Positions 28,380 through 38,239 are shown, counted from the first letter of the stretch. The stretch is DNA of 64,000 bases from Sphingobium sp. HWE2-09 (GCF_035989265.1 NZ_JAYKZX010000003.1:496001-560000), one strand, 5' to 3'. The notes: generated from the letters alone by a model not told the origin. Made by a program: numbers and translations.

Positions 28380-28694
28380 CGGCAGTCACCTGAGAAAACG
28401 AGGCCGCATCCATGCAGATCGGAGCGTGGCTGGTTCCGGTCATCACCGGCGAACGGATCGTCCCGTCAGTCCGCAACCAAACAATATTGTGGAAGTGGCT
28501 CTGGCAATGACATGGCCCGGCTGGATCAGCGCAAGGTCGATCCGCCCGATCGCGCCGATTCCGCTATCGCCGCCCTTGAAGGCGGTCCCCGGATATAAAA
28601 TCTCGACGCTGAAGCCGCGTTTCCAGTTGCCGCATTTGACGGAGGAATGGATTTTGATCGGGGTGATGATGGTGGCTCCTGATGCCTCCTCCAT
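28380..28694 (-). pseudogene. pirin-like gene remnant
   Basis: From the ATG at 28694 the product reads SGATIITPIKIHSS, GNWKRGFSVEILYPG, GIGAIGRIDLALIQPGHVI, which matches the first strands of pirin-family (cupin) proteins, where GRIDHAxLxPG leads into a metal-binding HPH. Exactly at that point the frame is lost. In the next frame a short QSHFHNIVWLRTDGTIR looks like the continuation (His pair, then an LR.GT turn). The remaining about 200 codons are absent. The gene is divergent from the LysR at 28783, the arrangement expected for a regulated target. Identification is by motif only. Confidence 0.45.
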
Positions 28695-28782
28695 GGATCG
28701 TTCACGGCAGAGGTGGCGTTGCTGAATTAAGTCCGGTAGGCATCGCCAAGGGGAAGCTGCGTTCGGCAAAGAGGAACATCTC

Positions 28783-29664
28783 ATGGAGATCGAGGATCTG
28801 CGGACATTCGTCGAAGTGGCCGATGCGGGCGGTGTCTCGCCGGCGGCGCGGCGGCTTGGGCTTGCCAAATCCATCGTCAGCCGTCGGCTGTCGCGGCTGG
28901 AGGACGAACTGGGTGTGCAGTTGCTCGCCCGGACGACGCGCGGCGCAGCGCTTACCGAGGCGGGCATCATCTTCCGCGAGCGTGCCGCGCGCATCTGCGC
29001 CGATCTGGAGGCCGCCCGAGACGAAATCCTGCCGACGGGCGACCTCAGGGGCCGGCTCAGGCTCGCGGCGCCCTCGTCATTCGGCGCGGAATATTTCGCG
29101 CCCGCGCTGGCCGAACTTGCGCGCCGTCATCCCCTGCTTCACGTGCAGTCCTTGTTCAGCGACCGCTATGTCGATCTGGTCAGCGAAGGGTTCGATTGCG
29201 GCATCCGTGTCGGCTACCTGCCCGACTCGAACTTGGTGGCGCGCAAGATCGGCAGCTTCCCGGTCCGCCTGTTCGCTAGCGCCGGCTATCTTGAAAAGTA
29301 TGGAGCGCCGGCGGCGCCGGAGAATGTGATCGAACACGCTGCCGTGATGATCGGATCGGAAAGCTGGAAGTTCAGCCGGAACGGCAAGACCGTCCAGGTG
29401 CACCCGCACGGCAGGTTCAAGTCCGACAGCGCCGCCACCATCGCGGAGGCAACGGCCGCCAGCATCGGCATAGCGGCTTTGCCGGATGCGATCGCCGCAC
29501 GCTACGTGGAAGACAGGCAACTCACGCCCATCATGGAAGACTGGTCGCTACCGTCGGTCGGAGTTTATGTCGTGCGGCCCCCCGGGCAGCATCTGCCGCG
29601 CAAGGTCCGGGTGTTGACGGACCTGCTGCTCGAACGGTTCGGCGCCTCTGCAAAGGGAGAATAG
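28783..29664 (+). CDS. LysR-family transcriptional regulator
   Basis: A 293-residue LTTR. The helix-turn-helix lies at residues 1-60 (LRTFVEVADAGGVSPAARRLG, KSIVSRRLSRLEDELGVQLLAR, LTEAG), followed by a periplasmic-binding-like effector domain (LRLAAPSSFGAEYFAPALAEL to LLERFG) of the CrgA/DmlR subgroup. It lies divergent from the decayed pirin gene and 500 bases after the isochorismatase. It may once have controlled both; one target now appears dead. It ends beside another decayed stretch. Confidence 0.92.
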   Translation: MEIEDLRTFVEVADAGGVSPAARRLGLAKSIVSRRLSRLEDELGVQLLARTTRGAALTEAGIIFRERAARICADLEAARDEILPTGDLRGRLRLAAPSSFGAEYFAPALAELARRHPLLHVQSLFSDRYVDLVSEGFDCGIRVGYLPDSNLVARKIGSFPVRLFASAGYLEKYGAPAAPENVIEHAAVMIGSESWKFSRNGKTVQVHPHGRFKSDSAATIAEATAASIGIAALPDAIAARYVEDRQLTPIMEDWSLPSVGVYVVRPPGQHLPRKVRVLTDLLLERFGASAKGE

Positions 29665-29717
29665 CCAGCCCGTATGACGCGTTGGACATGAGGGCGGCGG
29701 CTGCCGAGTTCGCCTTC

Positions 29718-29871
29718 CCATTCCACCCCGATCTTGCCGAAATGACTGGAGGATTGCTGGAAGCGGAAGGCTTTGGCCATTTCGATCAGTGGAAAGCGCC
29801 GGTCGATCTGCGCGCTCGGTCCATGCCAGAGTGTCCAACGTCGCGTGCGAACCTATGGTCCAGGCCTTCAT
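29718..29871 (-). pseudogene. internally deleted MDR (zinc-type alcohol dehydrogenase/quinone reductase) remnant
   Basis: The first 26 codons from the ATG at 29871 read MKAWTIGSHATLDTLAWTER, a typical start of an NAD(P)-dependent medium-chain dehydrogenase. Then, in a different frame from about 29810, comes QIDRRFPLIEMAKAF followed by SSHFGKIGVEW, a typical MDR C-terminus (R.FPL.E..AF...SSHFGKI). Some 280 middle codons are missing. Both ends of the gene survive, joined out of frame, so a single internal deletion is the simplest history. Its ATG overlaps the stop of the SDR remnant upstream, as in an operon. Confidence 0.6.
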
Positions 29872-30046
29872 ATCTGCTCCTTACTCGTGACATGCGGCAC
29901 CTTGAGCAGGCTTGCGGGCCGGTCGTCGCTGATGCCGCTCAGCGCGGCGGCGTCGCAATCAGATTGTCGCCAGTGTCCAGCACGGCCTGCGCCAGCCCGC
30001 GTCCGAAGCCGCGCGAGCTTCCTATTATCAGCCAGGTTTTGGTCAT
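29868..30046 (-). pseudogene. SDR gene remnant
   Basis: From the ATG at 30046 the product reads TKTWLIIGSSRGFGRGLAQAVL then DTGDNLIAT, a clear SDR start with the G..RG.G nucleotide loop. The frame is lost at once, and a second frame gives SDDRPASLLKVPHVTSKEQI and a stop at 29868. Only about 60 of about 280 codons remain. The tail may be the true end of the same gene, which would mean an internal deletion like the one in the MDR remnant next to it. Confidence 0.6.
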
Positions 30047-30211
30047 TGTCCTTAGTCTCTTCCTGCAGCCGCTGCGGGGGCCGTCGTCGCCAGCCCATGT
30101 CGGGATGTAAAATGGCGCGCTCAAGCCGTGCGCGAAGGAACCCTCCGTTCTTCCTTGCGCAGCGCCGTGCGCCTGTTCTGAACAGGCGCGGCTATGGAAA
30201 CGCGCGCCGGG

Positions 30212-31102
30212 TCAGTTCAGCAGCCGGTTTTCGCGGAGCCGCGAGACGGCCAGGTCGACAAAGGCCCGGACCTTGGCAGGCGCGTGGCGCCCCTCGGGAT
30301 GGATGACGTGGATCGGGAGCGCCGGCTCCTCATGATCGGCGAGCACGATCTGAAGTTCGCCTGCCACTAGCGCCGGACCGATCTGATAGTGCAGCACGCG
30401 TGTCAGGCCCCAGCCATCCTTCGCGGTGGCGATCGCGGCTTCGTTGGTATTGCATTGTAGGGCAGCGTCGATCGTGATCCGCTGGTCGCCAGCGAAGCGC
30501 CATTCGGGCGACGCCCACGCGCTGGTCGCCGCCGCGATCCGATGGTCTTTCAGCGCCGCAGGCGTGGAGGGCACGCCATGCTTCTCGAAATAGGCAGGCG
30601 ATCCGCAGACCACGCGGCGGACCGAACCGACCTTGATCGCCGTGAAGCCGGAGTCGGGCAGATGCCCGATGCGGATGGCGACATCGACGCCTTCCTCGAC
30701 GATGTTGACGGGACGGTCGATGAAGAAGGTCCGGCCGCTCATCGTCGGGTAGCTATCGAGATATTCGGTCATGACCGGAAGCACATACATCTGGCCGAAT
30801 ATCACCGACGCGGTGACGGCGAGCGTCCCTGCCGGCGTCGCATAGGAGCCAGCGGCGGCGGCCTCGGCCTCGGCGATATCGGCGAGGATGCGCCGGCAGT
30901 CCTCGAAGTAGCGCGCGCCGGCCTCGGTCATCTTCACCGACCGCGTCGTGCGGACGAACAGGCGCGCGCCGATCATCTCTTCCAGCGAGGCGACGGCGCG
31001 GGTCACCGCAGGCGCGCTCATGTGCATGAGACGCGCGGTTTCCGCGAAGCTTTCCGTTTCAGCGACCTTCGCGAAGATCCGCATCGCCTGCCATCGATCC
31101 AT
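30212..31102 (-). CDS. LysR-family transcriptional regulator
   Basis: A 296-residue LTTR of the CrgA/DmlR-like group. The helix-turn-helix region is MRIFAKVAETESFAETARLMHM, SAPAVTRAVASLEEMIGARLFVR, TEAGARYFE. The effector domain runs from TLAVTASVIFGQMYVLPVM to AFVDLAVSRL, with AIRIGHLPDS in the middle as in its relatives. It faces the SDR/MDR remnants on its own strand, while the AhpD-like gene (31265) lies upstream of it on the same strand. The natural targets were probably the lost dehydrogenases, by position. The regulator seems intact. Confidence 0.92.
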   Translation of the reverse strand: MDRWQAMRIFAKVAETESFAETARLMHMSAPAVTRAVASLEEMIGARLFVRTTRSVKMTEAGARYFEDCRRILADIAEAEAAAAGSYATPAGTLAVTASVIFGQMYVLPVMTEYLDSYPTMSGRTFFIDRPVNIVEEGVDVAIRIGHLPDSGFTAIKVGSVRRVVCGSPAYFEKHGVPSTPAALKDHRIAAATSAWASPEWRFAGDQRITIDAALQCNTNEAAIATAKDGWGLTRVLHYQIGPALVAGELQIVLADHEEPALPIHVIHPEGRHAPAKVRAFVDLAVSRLRENRLLN

Positions 31103-31264
31103 TCGTCCCCCTCTTCCAGCAATGCGATCGCGCGGTCATGATCGGATTTCTGGCCGTTCAACCGCCGCCTGTCGAGAAGAAGCACCAGAACAGTGCCAAT
31201 TGATAGCGGCAGGCGGCCGGTGTCGTCGGGGGACGACCGCGATCGCTCGTTTAGCCATGGCCGT

Positions 31265-31612
31265 TCATCCCCGTGTCTGACAATAGGCCACTGCGATAGT
31301 TTGGATTTCGCAGCAGGCCTCCTCATCGATGCCGGCCTGGATCGCGCGCGATCGCGCATGGGCATGATCGCCGCGTCCGGCTGCCAGAGCGAGTTCAAGC
31401 GCCCGGGCGCCGCACGCGTCGAAGCTCCGCCCTTCGCGTGCGGCCTCGATCTCAGCGCCGCACATGCCGATCCGTGCGGCGGCATCGTCCTGCTGGCGGA
31501 TCAGGGCGGGCGCGCCCCGACCCGCCGTAAGCGCCATCTCGATCGACAGGCGCGTGCGGGCGTCGAGTTTGGAGATTTGCATGGGCAGGTCATCCTCGCA
31601 TGGGTGGGACAT
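31265..31612 (-). CDS. carboxymuconolactone-decarboxylase/AhpD-like small protein without the CxxC site
   Basis: A 115-residue helical protein starting at the ATG at 31612 (a start at 31582, MQISKLD, is possible). KLDARTRLSIEMALTAGRGAP and CGARALELALAAGRGDHAHAR with RSRAIQAGIDEEACCEIQTIA follow the doubled helix pattern of AhpD-like/CMD domains. The redox CxxC...H of AhpD is missing, because the segment reads GDHAHARSR where it would be. It may therefore be a binding or structural relative. It is 18 bases downstream of the DUF1348 gene and probably shares its message. Confidence in the family is moderate. Confidence 0.55.
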   Translation of the reverse strand: MSHPCEDDLPMQISKLDARTRLSIEMALTAGRGAPALIRQQDDAAARIGMCGAEIEAAREGRSFDACGARALELALAAGRGDHAHARSRAIQAGIDEEACCEIQTIAVAYCQTRG

Positions 31613-31629
31613 GGACGCAGCCTGGCCGG

Positions 31630-32094
31630 TCAGAAGCCGAAATCGCTGAGACCCGGATGATCGTCGGGGCGCCGCCCGAGCGGCCAGCGGAACTTGCGAT
31701 CTTCCTCGCGGATCGGATGTTCGTTGATGCTGGCGTGGCGGTGCGCCATCAGGCCGTCCTCGGCGAACTCCCAATTCTCGTTGCCATAGGCGCGGAACCA
31801 CTGACCGCTGTCATCGCGATATTCATAGGCATAGCGGACCGCAATGCGATTGCCGGTGAAGGCCCACAGCTCCTTGATGAGCCGGTATTCCAGCTCCTTG
31901 TTCCACTTGCGGGTGAGGAAGGCCTGCGCTTCTTCGCGGTTGGTCGCGAACTCGGCGCGGTTACGCCAGCGGGTGTCGAGCGTGTAGGCAAGCGCGACCT
32001 TCGCCGGGTCGCGGCTGTTCCAGCCATCTTCGGCCAATCGCACCTTCTCAGTGGCGCTGTCGCGGGTGAAGGGTGGGACGGGCGGACGGCTCAT
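31630..32094 (-). CDS. DUF1348 (NTF2-like) protein
   Basis: A 154-residue protein starting at the ATG at 32094, with AGGAG seven bases before it. [28 protein letters not shown] (split as [13 protein letters not shown] and [11 protein letters not shown]), [23 protein letters not shown], and the [12 protein letters not shown] region are the full DUF1348 pattern. These proteins have a SnoaL/NTF2-like cone fold and unknown function, and many lie beside GST and redox genes, as here. It is complete compared with family size. It lies upstream of the AhpD-like gene and downstream of a 210-base gap after the oxidoreductase fusion. Confidence 0.9.
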   Translation of the reverse strand: MSRPPVPPFTRDSATEKVRLAEDGWNSRDPAKVALAYTLDTRWRNRAEFATNREEAQAFLTRKWNKELEYRLIKELWAFTGNRIAVRYAYEYRDDSGQWFRAYGNENWEFAEDGLMAHRHASINEHPIREEDRKFRWPLGRRPDDHPGLSDFGF

Positions 32095-32305
32095 GATGAT
32101 CTCCTGTTGCGTGAGTTCGAGAAAGAGACGGGCGGGAGGTCGGGGAGGGGTTTGGCCACCCGCCGCCACCTCATGCCGCCCGGCGATCGACCTGGAGGAA
32201 CAAAGGCGGGCTGCCTTCGATACGCAGATGATGGGGCATTGGCGGGTAGCGATGAATGCCGAAAATTCGGAAAAGATTATTCCACTTCAAGGATGCAATG
32301 GCCCG

Positions 32306-34375
32306 TTACAGCTCCAGTTGAACCCGATCCTCCTCGGCCGACTGCTGCTGCGCAGGCACCGCGCTGCAAATCAGCACCTCATCGTTGGCCAAGCTGATAC
32401 CCGGCTGGTGGATATGGGTCACGGCACCGCGCAGCAACTTCGTTTTACACGTTCCGCACGTACCCTCGCGGCAACTGAACGCTGGCGACAGGCCGCGCGC
32501 CTCGGCAAGGTCCAGAAGCGTTCCCGAGTCAGGCGTCCAGCGCGCTTCCTTGGCCGATGCCATGAAGGCGACAGGAACGGGCTTCGTCGATGCAGGCCGC
32601 ATCGGCGTTTGAGCCGCACGCCCCAGATCGGGCGAACGCATCAGCGACGACGGGCCGAAGGCCTCGGCATGGATACGCGCATCTGCGATATTCATGCTGC
32701 GCAGACCGTCATAGAGCGTCTGGGTGAAAGCGGGTGGGCCGCACAGATAGAAGTCATAATCGTTGAACGGCAGGAAGCGGGTGAGCAGGGCCATGTCGAT
32801 CCGGCCCACCGCCTCATAATCAGCGCCTTCAGCGGCGTCCGTGGGGTCGCTGATCACCCGGACGACCTTCACGGCATTGGAGGAGGCCTCGACCAATGCC
32901 GCCAGTTCGGGGCCGAATGGCCGCTCCGCCTTGGTCCGGGCGGCGTGGAACAGAGTGGTGGCGCGGATCCGCTGTTTGCGCACGCCCTCATAGACGACGT
33001 GCCGCAGCATCGCGAGCAGCGGCGTGATGCCCACCCCGCCCGCCAGCAGGACGGCGGGGCGCGTCTCGCGGGCGTCGATGGTAAAGTCGCCGGCGGGGGC
33101 GCGCGCCTCGATCACATCGCCGATCCGGATGCTGTCGTGCAGATGGCTTGAGACAGCACCCTTGCGCTTGACGCTGATGCGATAGATGCCGTCGGACGGA
33201 GCGACCGAGAGCGTGTAGGTGCGGATGACGGGCTTGTCCTCGCCGAGAAGGGTCAGACGGATCGGGAGATGCTGTCCCGCCTGGTGCGGCAGCAGACCGG
33301 CTCCGTCATCGGGCTGGAGGTGAAAGGAACGGATCGCGCTGCTCTCATCGACGATCTTCGTCACCTTGAGCGGGCGCCAGCGGGCTGACAACTCGGCCGC
33401 GCGGAGACGGTTGACCGCTTCGTCCCAATCGCCTGTCATCAGCGAACTGGGCGACCAAGGCTCCGCTTGCATCGTCCAGCGCAAGGCGAGCGCGCCGCGC
33501 CGGCGCACGATCGTCTGCGCCCGGAACGTCCAGAGTCGCTCCGCACCCTGAAAGGCGGCGATCTCGGGACCGTCGAAGATCAGGTCGGCCGTGCCCGTCA
33601 TCTGGAGCATGTCGCCGCTCTCATAATCGACGAAGAGCAATCCGGCCCGACCATTGAGCAGGATGTTGCCGAGGGTGTTGAAGAACAGATTGCCGTCGAA
33701 ATCGGGAATGGTGAGGGTGCCATCGTCGGCGATGCGGACGAACCCGGCCTTGCCACCACGGTGGGAGACGTCGACCTGCCGGCGATCGTCGCGGTCGGCA
33801 TAGGAGGCGACGAAAAAACTGTCCGCGTCGGCGATCATCGCCCGGGCGGGGGCGTCGAGCGCGGTCAGGGTTTCCACGTCGCCGGGATAGGGCGTGCCGG
33901 GATCGCGCGCATGGCTGACATCGCGAAGCTGGATGTAGCGCGGGCAGTTGCCGAAACTCTGGTCGACATCGACCCGGAAGCCCTGTGCGGCCTCACCGAC
34001 GACGCCGTTCATGCGGTTTCGCCTGCGCGTGTGCATCTCGATGCCGAGCAGCCCGATGGGCTTACCCGGTTGCAGGCCCGAAGCGGCGGGATCGGTCGGG
34101 TCCGCGCTGGCGTCGATTTCGAGCGTGGTGGGGTCGGGAGAGGTGATGAATCCGGCGCGCCCCTCAATGAACGTCGCCCAGGGCGCTCCTGCCGCATCGA
34201 CACTGCCCAGGACGATGAACAGGAGCTGCGCGTAGAAGGCACGGTGCTGATCGGGCATATGGTCGCGGATGACCCGCTGGCCGACCGACGCCATGCGCTC
34301 CGCCACGCCGAGCTTTTCCTGGATGAAGCGCTCACCCTCATGCCAGACCGGAAGCTTGGTTAGGTTCGCCGTCAT
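32306..34375 (-). CDS. PNPOx-domain / ferredoxin reductase / 2Fe-2S ferredoxin fusion
   Basis: A 689-residue three-part enzyme. Residues about 1-290 form a pyridoxamine-phosphate-oxidase-like split barrel (FVASYADRDDRRQVDVSHRGG, FFNTLGNILLNGRAGLLFVD). Residues about 330-570 are a ferredoxin-NADP reductase-like unit with FAD motif RTYTLS, LAGGVGITPLLAMLR for NAD(P), and YLCGPPAFT. The last about 85 residues are a plant-type 2Fe-2S ferredoxin with Cys635, Cys640, Cys643 and Cys670 (CREGTCGTC ... IC). Electrons would pass from NAD(P)H via FAD to the cluster. The N-terminal domain may bind a second flavin. No separate oxygenase gene adjoins it, so it is probably self-contained. It is upstream of DUF1348 on the same strand and 68 bases downstream of the GST gene. 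Confidence 0.92.
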   Translation of the reverse strand: MTANLTKLPVWHEGERFIQEKLGVAERMASVGQRVIRDHMPDQHRAFYAQLLFIVLGSVDAAGAPWATFIEGRAGFITSPDPTTLEIDASADPTDPAASGLQPGKPIGLLGIEMHTRRRNRMNGVVGEAAQGFRVDVDQSFGNCPRYIQLRDVSHARDPGTPYPGDVETLTALDAPARAMIADADSFFVASYADRDDRRQVDVSHRGGKAGFVRIADDGTLTIPDFDGNLFFNTLGNILLNGRAGLLFVDYESGDMLQMTGTADLIFDGPEIAAFQGAERLWTFRAQTIVRRRGALALRWTMQAEPWSPSSLMTGDWDEAVNRLRAAELSARWRPLKVTKIVDESSAIRSFHLQPDDGAGLLPHQAGQHLPIRLTLLGEDKPVIRTYTLSVAPSDGIYRISVKRKGAVSSHLHDSIRIGDVIEARAPAGDFTIDARETRPAVLLAGGVGITPLLAMLRHVVYEGVRKQRIRATTLFHAARTKAERPFGPELAALVEASSNAVKVVRVISDPTDAAEGADYEAVGRIDMALLTRFLPFNDYDFYLCGPPAFTQTLYDGLRSMNIADARIHAEAFGPSSLMRSPDLGRAAQTPMRPASTKPVPVAFMASAKEARWTPDSGTLLDLAEARGLSPAFSCREGTCGTCKTKLLRGAVTHIHQPGISLANDEVLICSAVPAQQQSAEEDRVQLEL

Positions 34376-34443
34376 CTATCTCGTCCCTCTGTCAGGGGTC
34401 TGGCGGGCGCACCATGGCGGTACGCCCGCTTGGGGCAGCATGA

Positions 34444-35055
34444 TCAGGCCGCCAGGCCGACTGGGGTCTGCACGAAGGGCACGAAGCTCGGGAGCGCTTC
34501 GACCCGGCGCAGGAAGGCGTTCACCTTCGGGTAGGCCGCTAGATCGACATTGCCCTCCGGCGCGCGGGCGACATAGCTGTAGATCGCGACGTCGGCGATC
34601 GTCGGTTGCGCGCCCGCCAGCCAGTCGGTCCCCTCCAGATGGGCTTCCAGACGGCCGAGCAATGTGTGAGCGCGGCCGATCACCTCGTCGGCGTCGAACC
34701 CGGCGCCGAACACGGTGATGAGCCGGGCCGCGGCCGGACCATAGGCGACCTCACCGGCCGCGACGGATAGCCAGCGCTGGACGGCTGCGGCGCCCTGCGA
34801 ATCTTCGGGCAGCCAGTCGCTGCGACCCGCCTTCTTAGCGAGATAGACCAGGATCGCGTTGGAGTCCGCGACGACCACATCGTCATCCTCAAGGACCGGC
34901 ACCTGACCGAAGGGATTGAGCGCGAGAAATTCGGGGCGCTTGTGCGCCCCAGCCTTGAGGTCGACTTCGACCAGTTCGTGGGGAATATCGAGCAGTGAAG
35001 CGAGCAGCACGGCGCGGTGCGAGTGACCCGACAGAGGATGATGGTGAAGCTTCAT
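34444..35055 (-). CDS. glutathione S-transferase
   Basis: A 203-residue GST. The thioredoxin-like N-terminal domain begins [22 protein letters not shown] and holds [31 protein letters not shown], split at [10 protein letters not shown] with cis-Pro and DSNAILVYL for glutathione. The C-terminal helical domain runs to [17 protein letters not shown]. The start at 35055 gives the usual N-terminus; 35085 adds 10 residues. It is the first gene of the minus-strand run to the fusion oxidoreductase and DUF1348, and all three may serve detoxification or redox defence. The ligand is unknown. Confidence 0.93.
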   Translation of the reverse strand: MKLHHHPLSGHSHRAVLLASLLDIPHELVEVDLKAGAHKRPEFLALNPFGQVPVLEDDDVVVADSNAILVYLAKKAGRSDWLPEDSQGAAAVQRWLSVAAGEVAYGPAAARLITVFGAGFDADEVIGRAHTLLGRLEAHLEGTDWLAGAQPTIADVAIYSYVARAPEGNVDLAAYPKVNAFLRRVEALPSFVPFVQTPVGLAA

Positions 35056-35413
35056 GGCGAAATCCTGCTTGATGGTCGGGTCCATTCCCGATCCGCAGCG
35101 CCATTGTGCTTCGATACTGACCGAGCGAGAATGACTCGTCTCGGCACTTCATTATTCCGCCCAATGTAATGATGGGGTAGCCTGGAGGCGTTGAGTTCGA
35201 TGGCTGCTGTTGCCGAGAGCAGCCGTTTCGGTATCGCGGTGCATCGAACGGCTTGGTCGACACTCTACCGACGCTTAATCGACGTTTATGTTGCGATCGA
35301 GCAACATGTCGCAATAAAAAGGCAAATCTGGTGCGACGCGCGAGAAGCGCAATTGCCAGTCCGAAGCAGACTCGCAACACTCCCCTAGGGAACGATGGTC
35401 AGGGGTGAAAATC
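35056..35413. other. divergent intergenic region between the GST and receptor genes
   Basis: About 360 bases between two genes that point away from each other. No credible reading frame was found. It should hold the promoters of both genes. A short interrupted inverted repeat CCGAG ... CTCGG (35121-35144) is the only structure seen and is weak. Confidence 0.45.
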
Positions 35414-38239
35414 ATGCGGTTAAAAAATGCGTTATATTGCGGCGTCATGCTGTCCGTATTGGGCGTGGCTTCACCCGCATTGGCTCAGTCCACCGCTCCG
35501 CAGGCTGATGACGGAGGCGCGATCATCGTCACTGGTTCGCGCATCCGCCGCGATCCCACCGAACAGGACAAACCGATCGTCACAGTCGATCAGGAATTGA
35601 TTGCGCGGACCGGCCTGTCTTCTATCGCCGACGTGCTGCAACGTATCCCGAGCGCTGCGGGCGGCCTGAACACCAAGACCAATAATGCCGGCAATATCGG
35701 CGGGCCGCCCGATGGCACCGGTGTGAGTTCAGGTTCGGCCGAAATCGACCTGCGCTATTTGGGTGCCAAGCGGACGCTCGTGCTGGTCGATGGTATGCGC
35801 TACGTCAACGGTTCGGCGGCTGGCGGCATCCCGGCCTCCGTCGATCTCAACACTATTCCGCAGAGCATGATCGAGCGCGTGGAAGTGCTGCAATCGGGCG
35901 CGTCCCCCCTCTATGGTTCGGACGCCGTCGCTGGCGTCGTAAATATCATCACGCGCCAGTCGCAAAAGGGGCTGGATATGTCGGCCCAGTTCGGCACCTA
36001 TCGTCAGGGCGACGGGCACACCTACGACATCAACGCCAGCTACGGTATCCAGTCCGATCGCGTATCGATCGTCTTCGGCGGCAATTATGTGAAGCAGGAG
36101 GGCGTCAGCACCGCCGACCGTTCGATTTCGCAATGGCCGGCGGCGGGCGGGACGAGTTGCGCCGACGGCGGCTGTTCCAGCGCCACGCCCAATGGCCGCT
36201 ACGATGTGCTGGGACGCAGTCTCACGCTCGGCAGCCCGATCATCGGCCGCGCGCCGGTGGCAAGCGACTACCGCAACTATAATTCGTCAACCGACTCCTT
36301 CAATTTCGCGCCCTATAATTATCTGCTGACGCCATCGGAACGCTACGGCGCGTTCCTGAACGGCAAGTTCGACTTCTCCGACGCCGTCAGCCTGCGCACG
36401 CGACTGGTGTACCAACATCGTGAATCCACGACGCAAGCGGCCTTCCTACCCCTGTTCATTGGTCCCGATGCGGGCAACGGCAATCTGCTCGACACCATAT
36501 CGGTCGATGCGAGCAATCCCTACAACCCGTTCGGTGTCACTCTGTCATCGGGTGCCGACGGCACGCCCGCCAATTATTCCACCATCCGCCGCCGCTTCGT
36601 GGAGGGCGGACCGCGCATTTTCAGCCAGCAAGTCGATACGCTGACAATGGCGGCGACGCTGGAAGGCACCTTCGATGTCGGTGATCGTAAATGGTATTGG
36701 GACGTCAACGGCAGTTACGGCACCAATAATGCGCATCAGACCTTCACTGGCAACCTCAACGCTGCAAAGCTTGCCCAGGCGCTGGGTCCAGTCGGTAATT
36801 GCACCGGCGACTGCGTGCCGTTCAACATCTTTGGCGGCGCCGGGTCGATCACCCAGGCGATGCTCGACTATGTAACTTTCGACCAACGTGACCGCAGCGA
36901 ACAGGAATTGTGGGACGTCACCGCCAACCTGTCAGGCGACTTGTTCGAATTGCCCGCGGGCGCCGTCGGCTTCGCGGTCGGCTATGAACATCGCGATCAG
37001 CAGGCGTCCTATACGCCAGATCCGATCATTACCGCGGGCCTCGGCGCGGACGTGCCGACCAGCCCAGCCCGCGGCGGCTTCAATGTCGATGAATTTTACG
37101 GCGAACTGCGCATCCCGATCCTGTCCGACACGCCCTTCTTCCAGAAGCTGGAACTGGACGGGGCAGTGCGCCATTCCAACTATTCCAGCTTCGGCAGCAA
37201 CACGACCTACACCGTTTCGGGCCTGTGGAAGCCGACCCGCGACCTGTTGCTCCGGGGCGGCTACGCCGAAAGCCTGCGCGCACCCAGCATCGGCGAACTT
37301 TATGCCGGGCGATCGCGCACCGATGCGACGATCGATGATCCTTGCACCAACGTTGCGGGCAGCGCCTGGCAGACAAACGCAACCGTCCGAACTAACTGCA
37401 TCGCCAACGGCGTGCCGGCCAATGGCAGCTATGCCGAACCGCAGGGCGGCCAGCTTGGTGTCTTTTCGCAGGGATTTACCGGCCTCAAGCCGGAAACGTC
37501 CAAGACCTGGACCGCAGGCGGCGTGTACAGCCCGGCCTGGGCGCGCGACAGCTTCGCCAGTGCGTTCAGCATCGAGGTCAACTATTACACGATCACGCTG
37601 AAGAACGCGATCGACTCCGTGCCCGCAACGCTGACGCTTCAACGCTGCGCGTTCGAGGCGGACCCGATCAGTTGCGCCGCGATCACGCGCACCGGCAGTG
37701 GTGCAGTTGCTGGCATCAACGGCGTGCTCCAGAACCTTAACGCCATTGAAACCGACGGCATCGACGGCACGCTGAACTACCGTTCTAAGATGGTCGGAAA
37801 CGGCTCGATCGGCCTTAACGTTAACGCAGCCTATCTACTGAAATATAATATCAAGCCGCCAGCCGATCTGGGCGCCCCAACGATCAAATGTGCCGGTACC
37901 GAGCGCTGTGGATCAAGCGACCAAGCCTATCCGCACTTCAAGGCGAACGCGACGATCGACTATTCTACAGAGGCTTATGGCTTGTCCTTCACCGGACGTT
38001 ACCTCAGTAAGGTCACCGAGGGCGACGGCAACGTCATGAAGGCCACCTTCTATGGCGACATCCAGGCCTATTTCTCCCCCGGTTGGATGGATCATCGCGC
38101 CCGCTTTACGATTGGCGTCAACAATCTGTTCGACAAGGATCCGCCGCTTTGTGGCACCTGCGATGGCGCGAATTTCGACACGACCAGCTATGACGTGCCG
38201 GGCCAATTTGGCTATCTGCGCCTGTCTTATAAAATGTAG
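35414..38239 (+). CDS. TonB-dependent receptor (large, OAR/CirA-like)
   Basis: About 941 residues. The ATG at 35414 has AGGGG eight bases before it; a GTG at 35405 is an alternative. The signal peptide ends [25 protein letters not shown] is the TonB-box region, the plug includes [36 protein letters not shown] and VVNIITRQ, and the barrel ends with [10 protein letters not shown]. Extracellular loops contain several Cys pairs (for example NCTGDC, CGTCDG). It has no STN domain. The nearest plus-strand neighbours are an SDR (38803) and a GH5 glycosidase (40125), so it may import a glycolipid- or glycan-derived compound. That link is weak, since gaps are over 500 bases. Confidence 0.93.
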   Translation: MRLKNALYCGVMLSVLGVASPALAQSTAPQADDGGAIIVTGSRIRRDPTEQDKPIVTVDQELIARTGLSSIADVLQRIPSAAGGLNTKTNNAGNIGGPPDGTGVSSGSAEIDLRYLGAKRTLVLVDGMRYVNGSAAGGIPASVDLNTIPQSMIERVEVLQSGASPLYGSDAVAGVVNIITRQSQKGLDMSAQFGTYRQGDGHTYDINASYGIQSDRVSIVFGGNYVKQEGVSTADRSISQWPAAGGTSCADGGCSSATPNGRYDVLGRSLTLGSPIIGRAPVASDYRNYNSSTDSFNFAPYNYLLTPSERYGAFLNGKFDFSDAVSLRTRLVYQHRESTTQAAFLPLFIGPDAGNGNLLDTISVDASNPYNPFGVTLSSGADGTPANYSTIRRRFVEGGPRIFSQQVDTLTMAATLEGTFDVGDRKWYWDVNGSYGTNNAHQTFTGNLNAAKLAQALGPVGNCTGDCVPFNIFGGAGSITQAMLDYVTFDQRDRSEQELWDVTANLSGDLFELPAGAVGFAVGYEHRDQQASYTPDPIITAGLGADVPTSPARGGFNVDEFYGELRIPILSDTPFFQKLELDGAVRHSNYSSFGSNTTYTVSGLWKPTRDLLLRGGYAESLRAPSIGELYAGRSRTDATIDDPCTNVAGSAWQTNATVRTNCIANGVPANGSYAEPQGGQLGVFSQGFTGLKPETSKTWTAGGVYSPAWARDSFASAFSIEVNYYTITLKNAIDSVPATLTLQRCAFEADPISCAAITRTGSGAVAGINGVLQNLNAIETDGIDGTLNYRSKMVGNGSIGLNVNAAYLLKYNIKPPADLGAPTIKCAGTERCGSSDQAYPHFKANATIDYSTEAYGLSFTGRYLSKVTEGDGNVMKATFYGDIQAYFSPGWMDHRARFTIGVNNLFDKDPPLCGTCDGANFDTTSYDVPGQFGYLRLSYKM

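Noticed and set aside
28228..28725. Plus-strand frame after the isochorismatase
   Set aside because: It overlaps the isochorismatase 3' end and runs antisense to the pirin-like remnant. Its Arg/Pro-rich product has no family feature.
33467..34363. Long plus-strand frame of 298 codons inside the oxidoreductase fusion
   Set aside because: It is exactly antisense to the PNPOx domain, whose protein motifs are clear. Long opposite-strand frames are expected at this GC content.
35121..35144. Interrupted inverted repeat CCGAG...CTCGG in the GST/receptor gap
   Set aside because: Only five paired bases with a long centre; such repeats are expected by chance in this composition.
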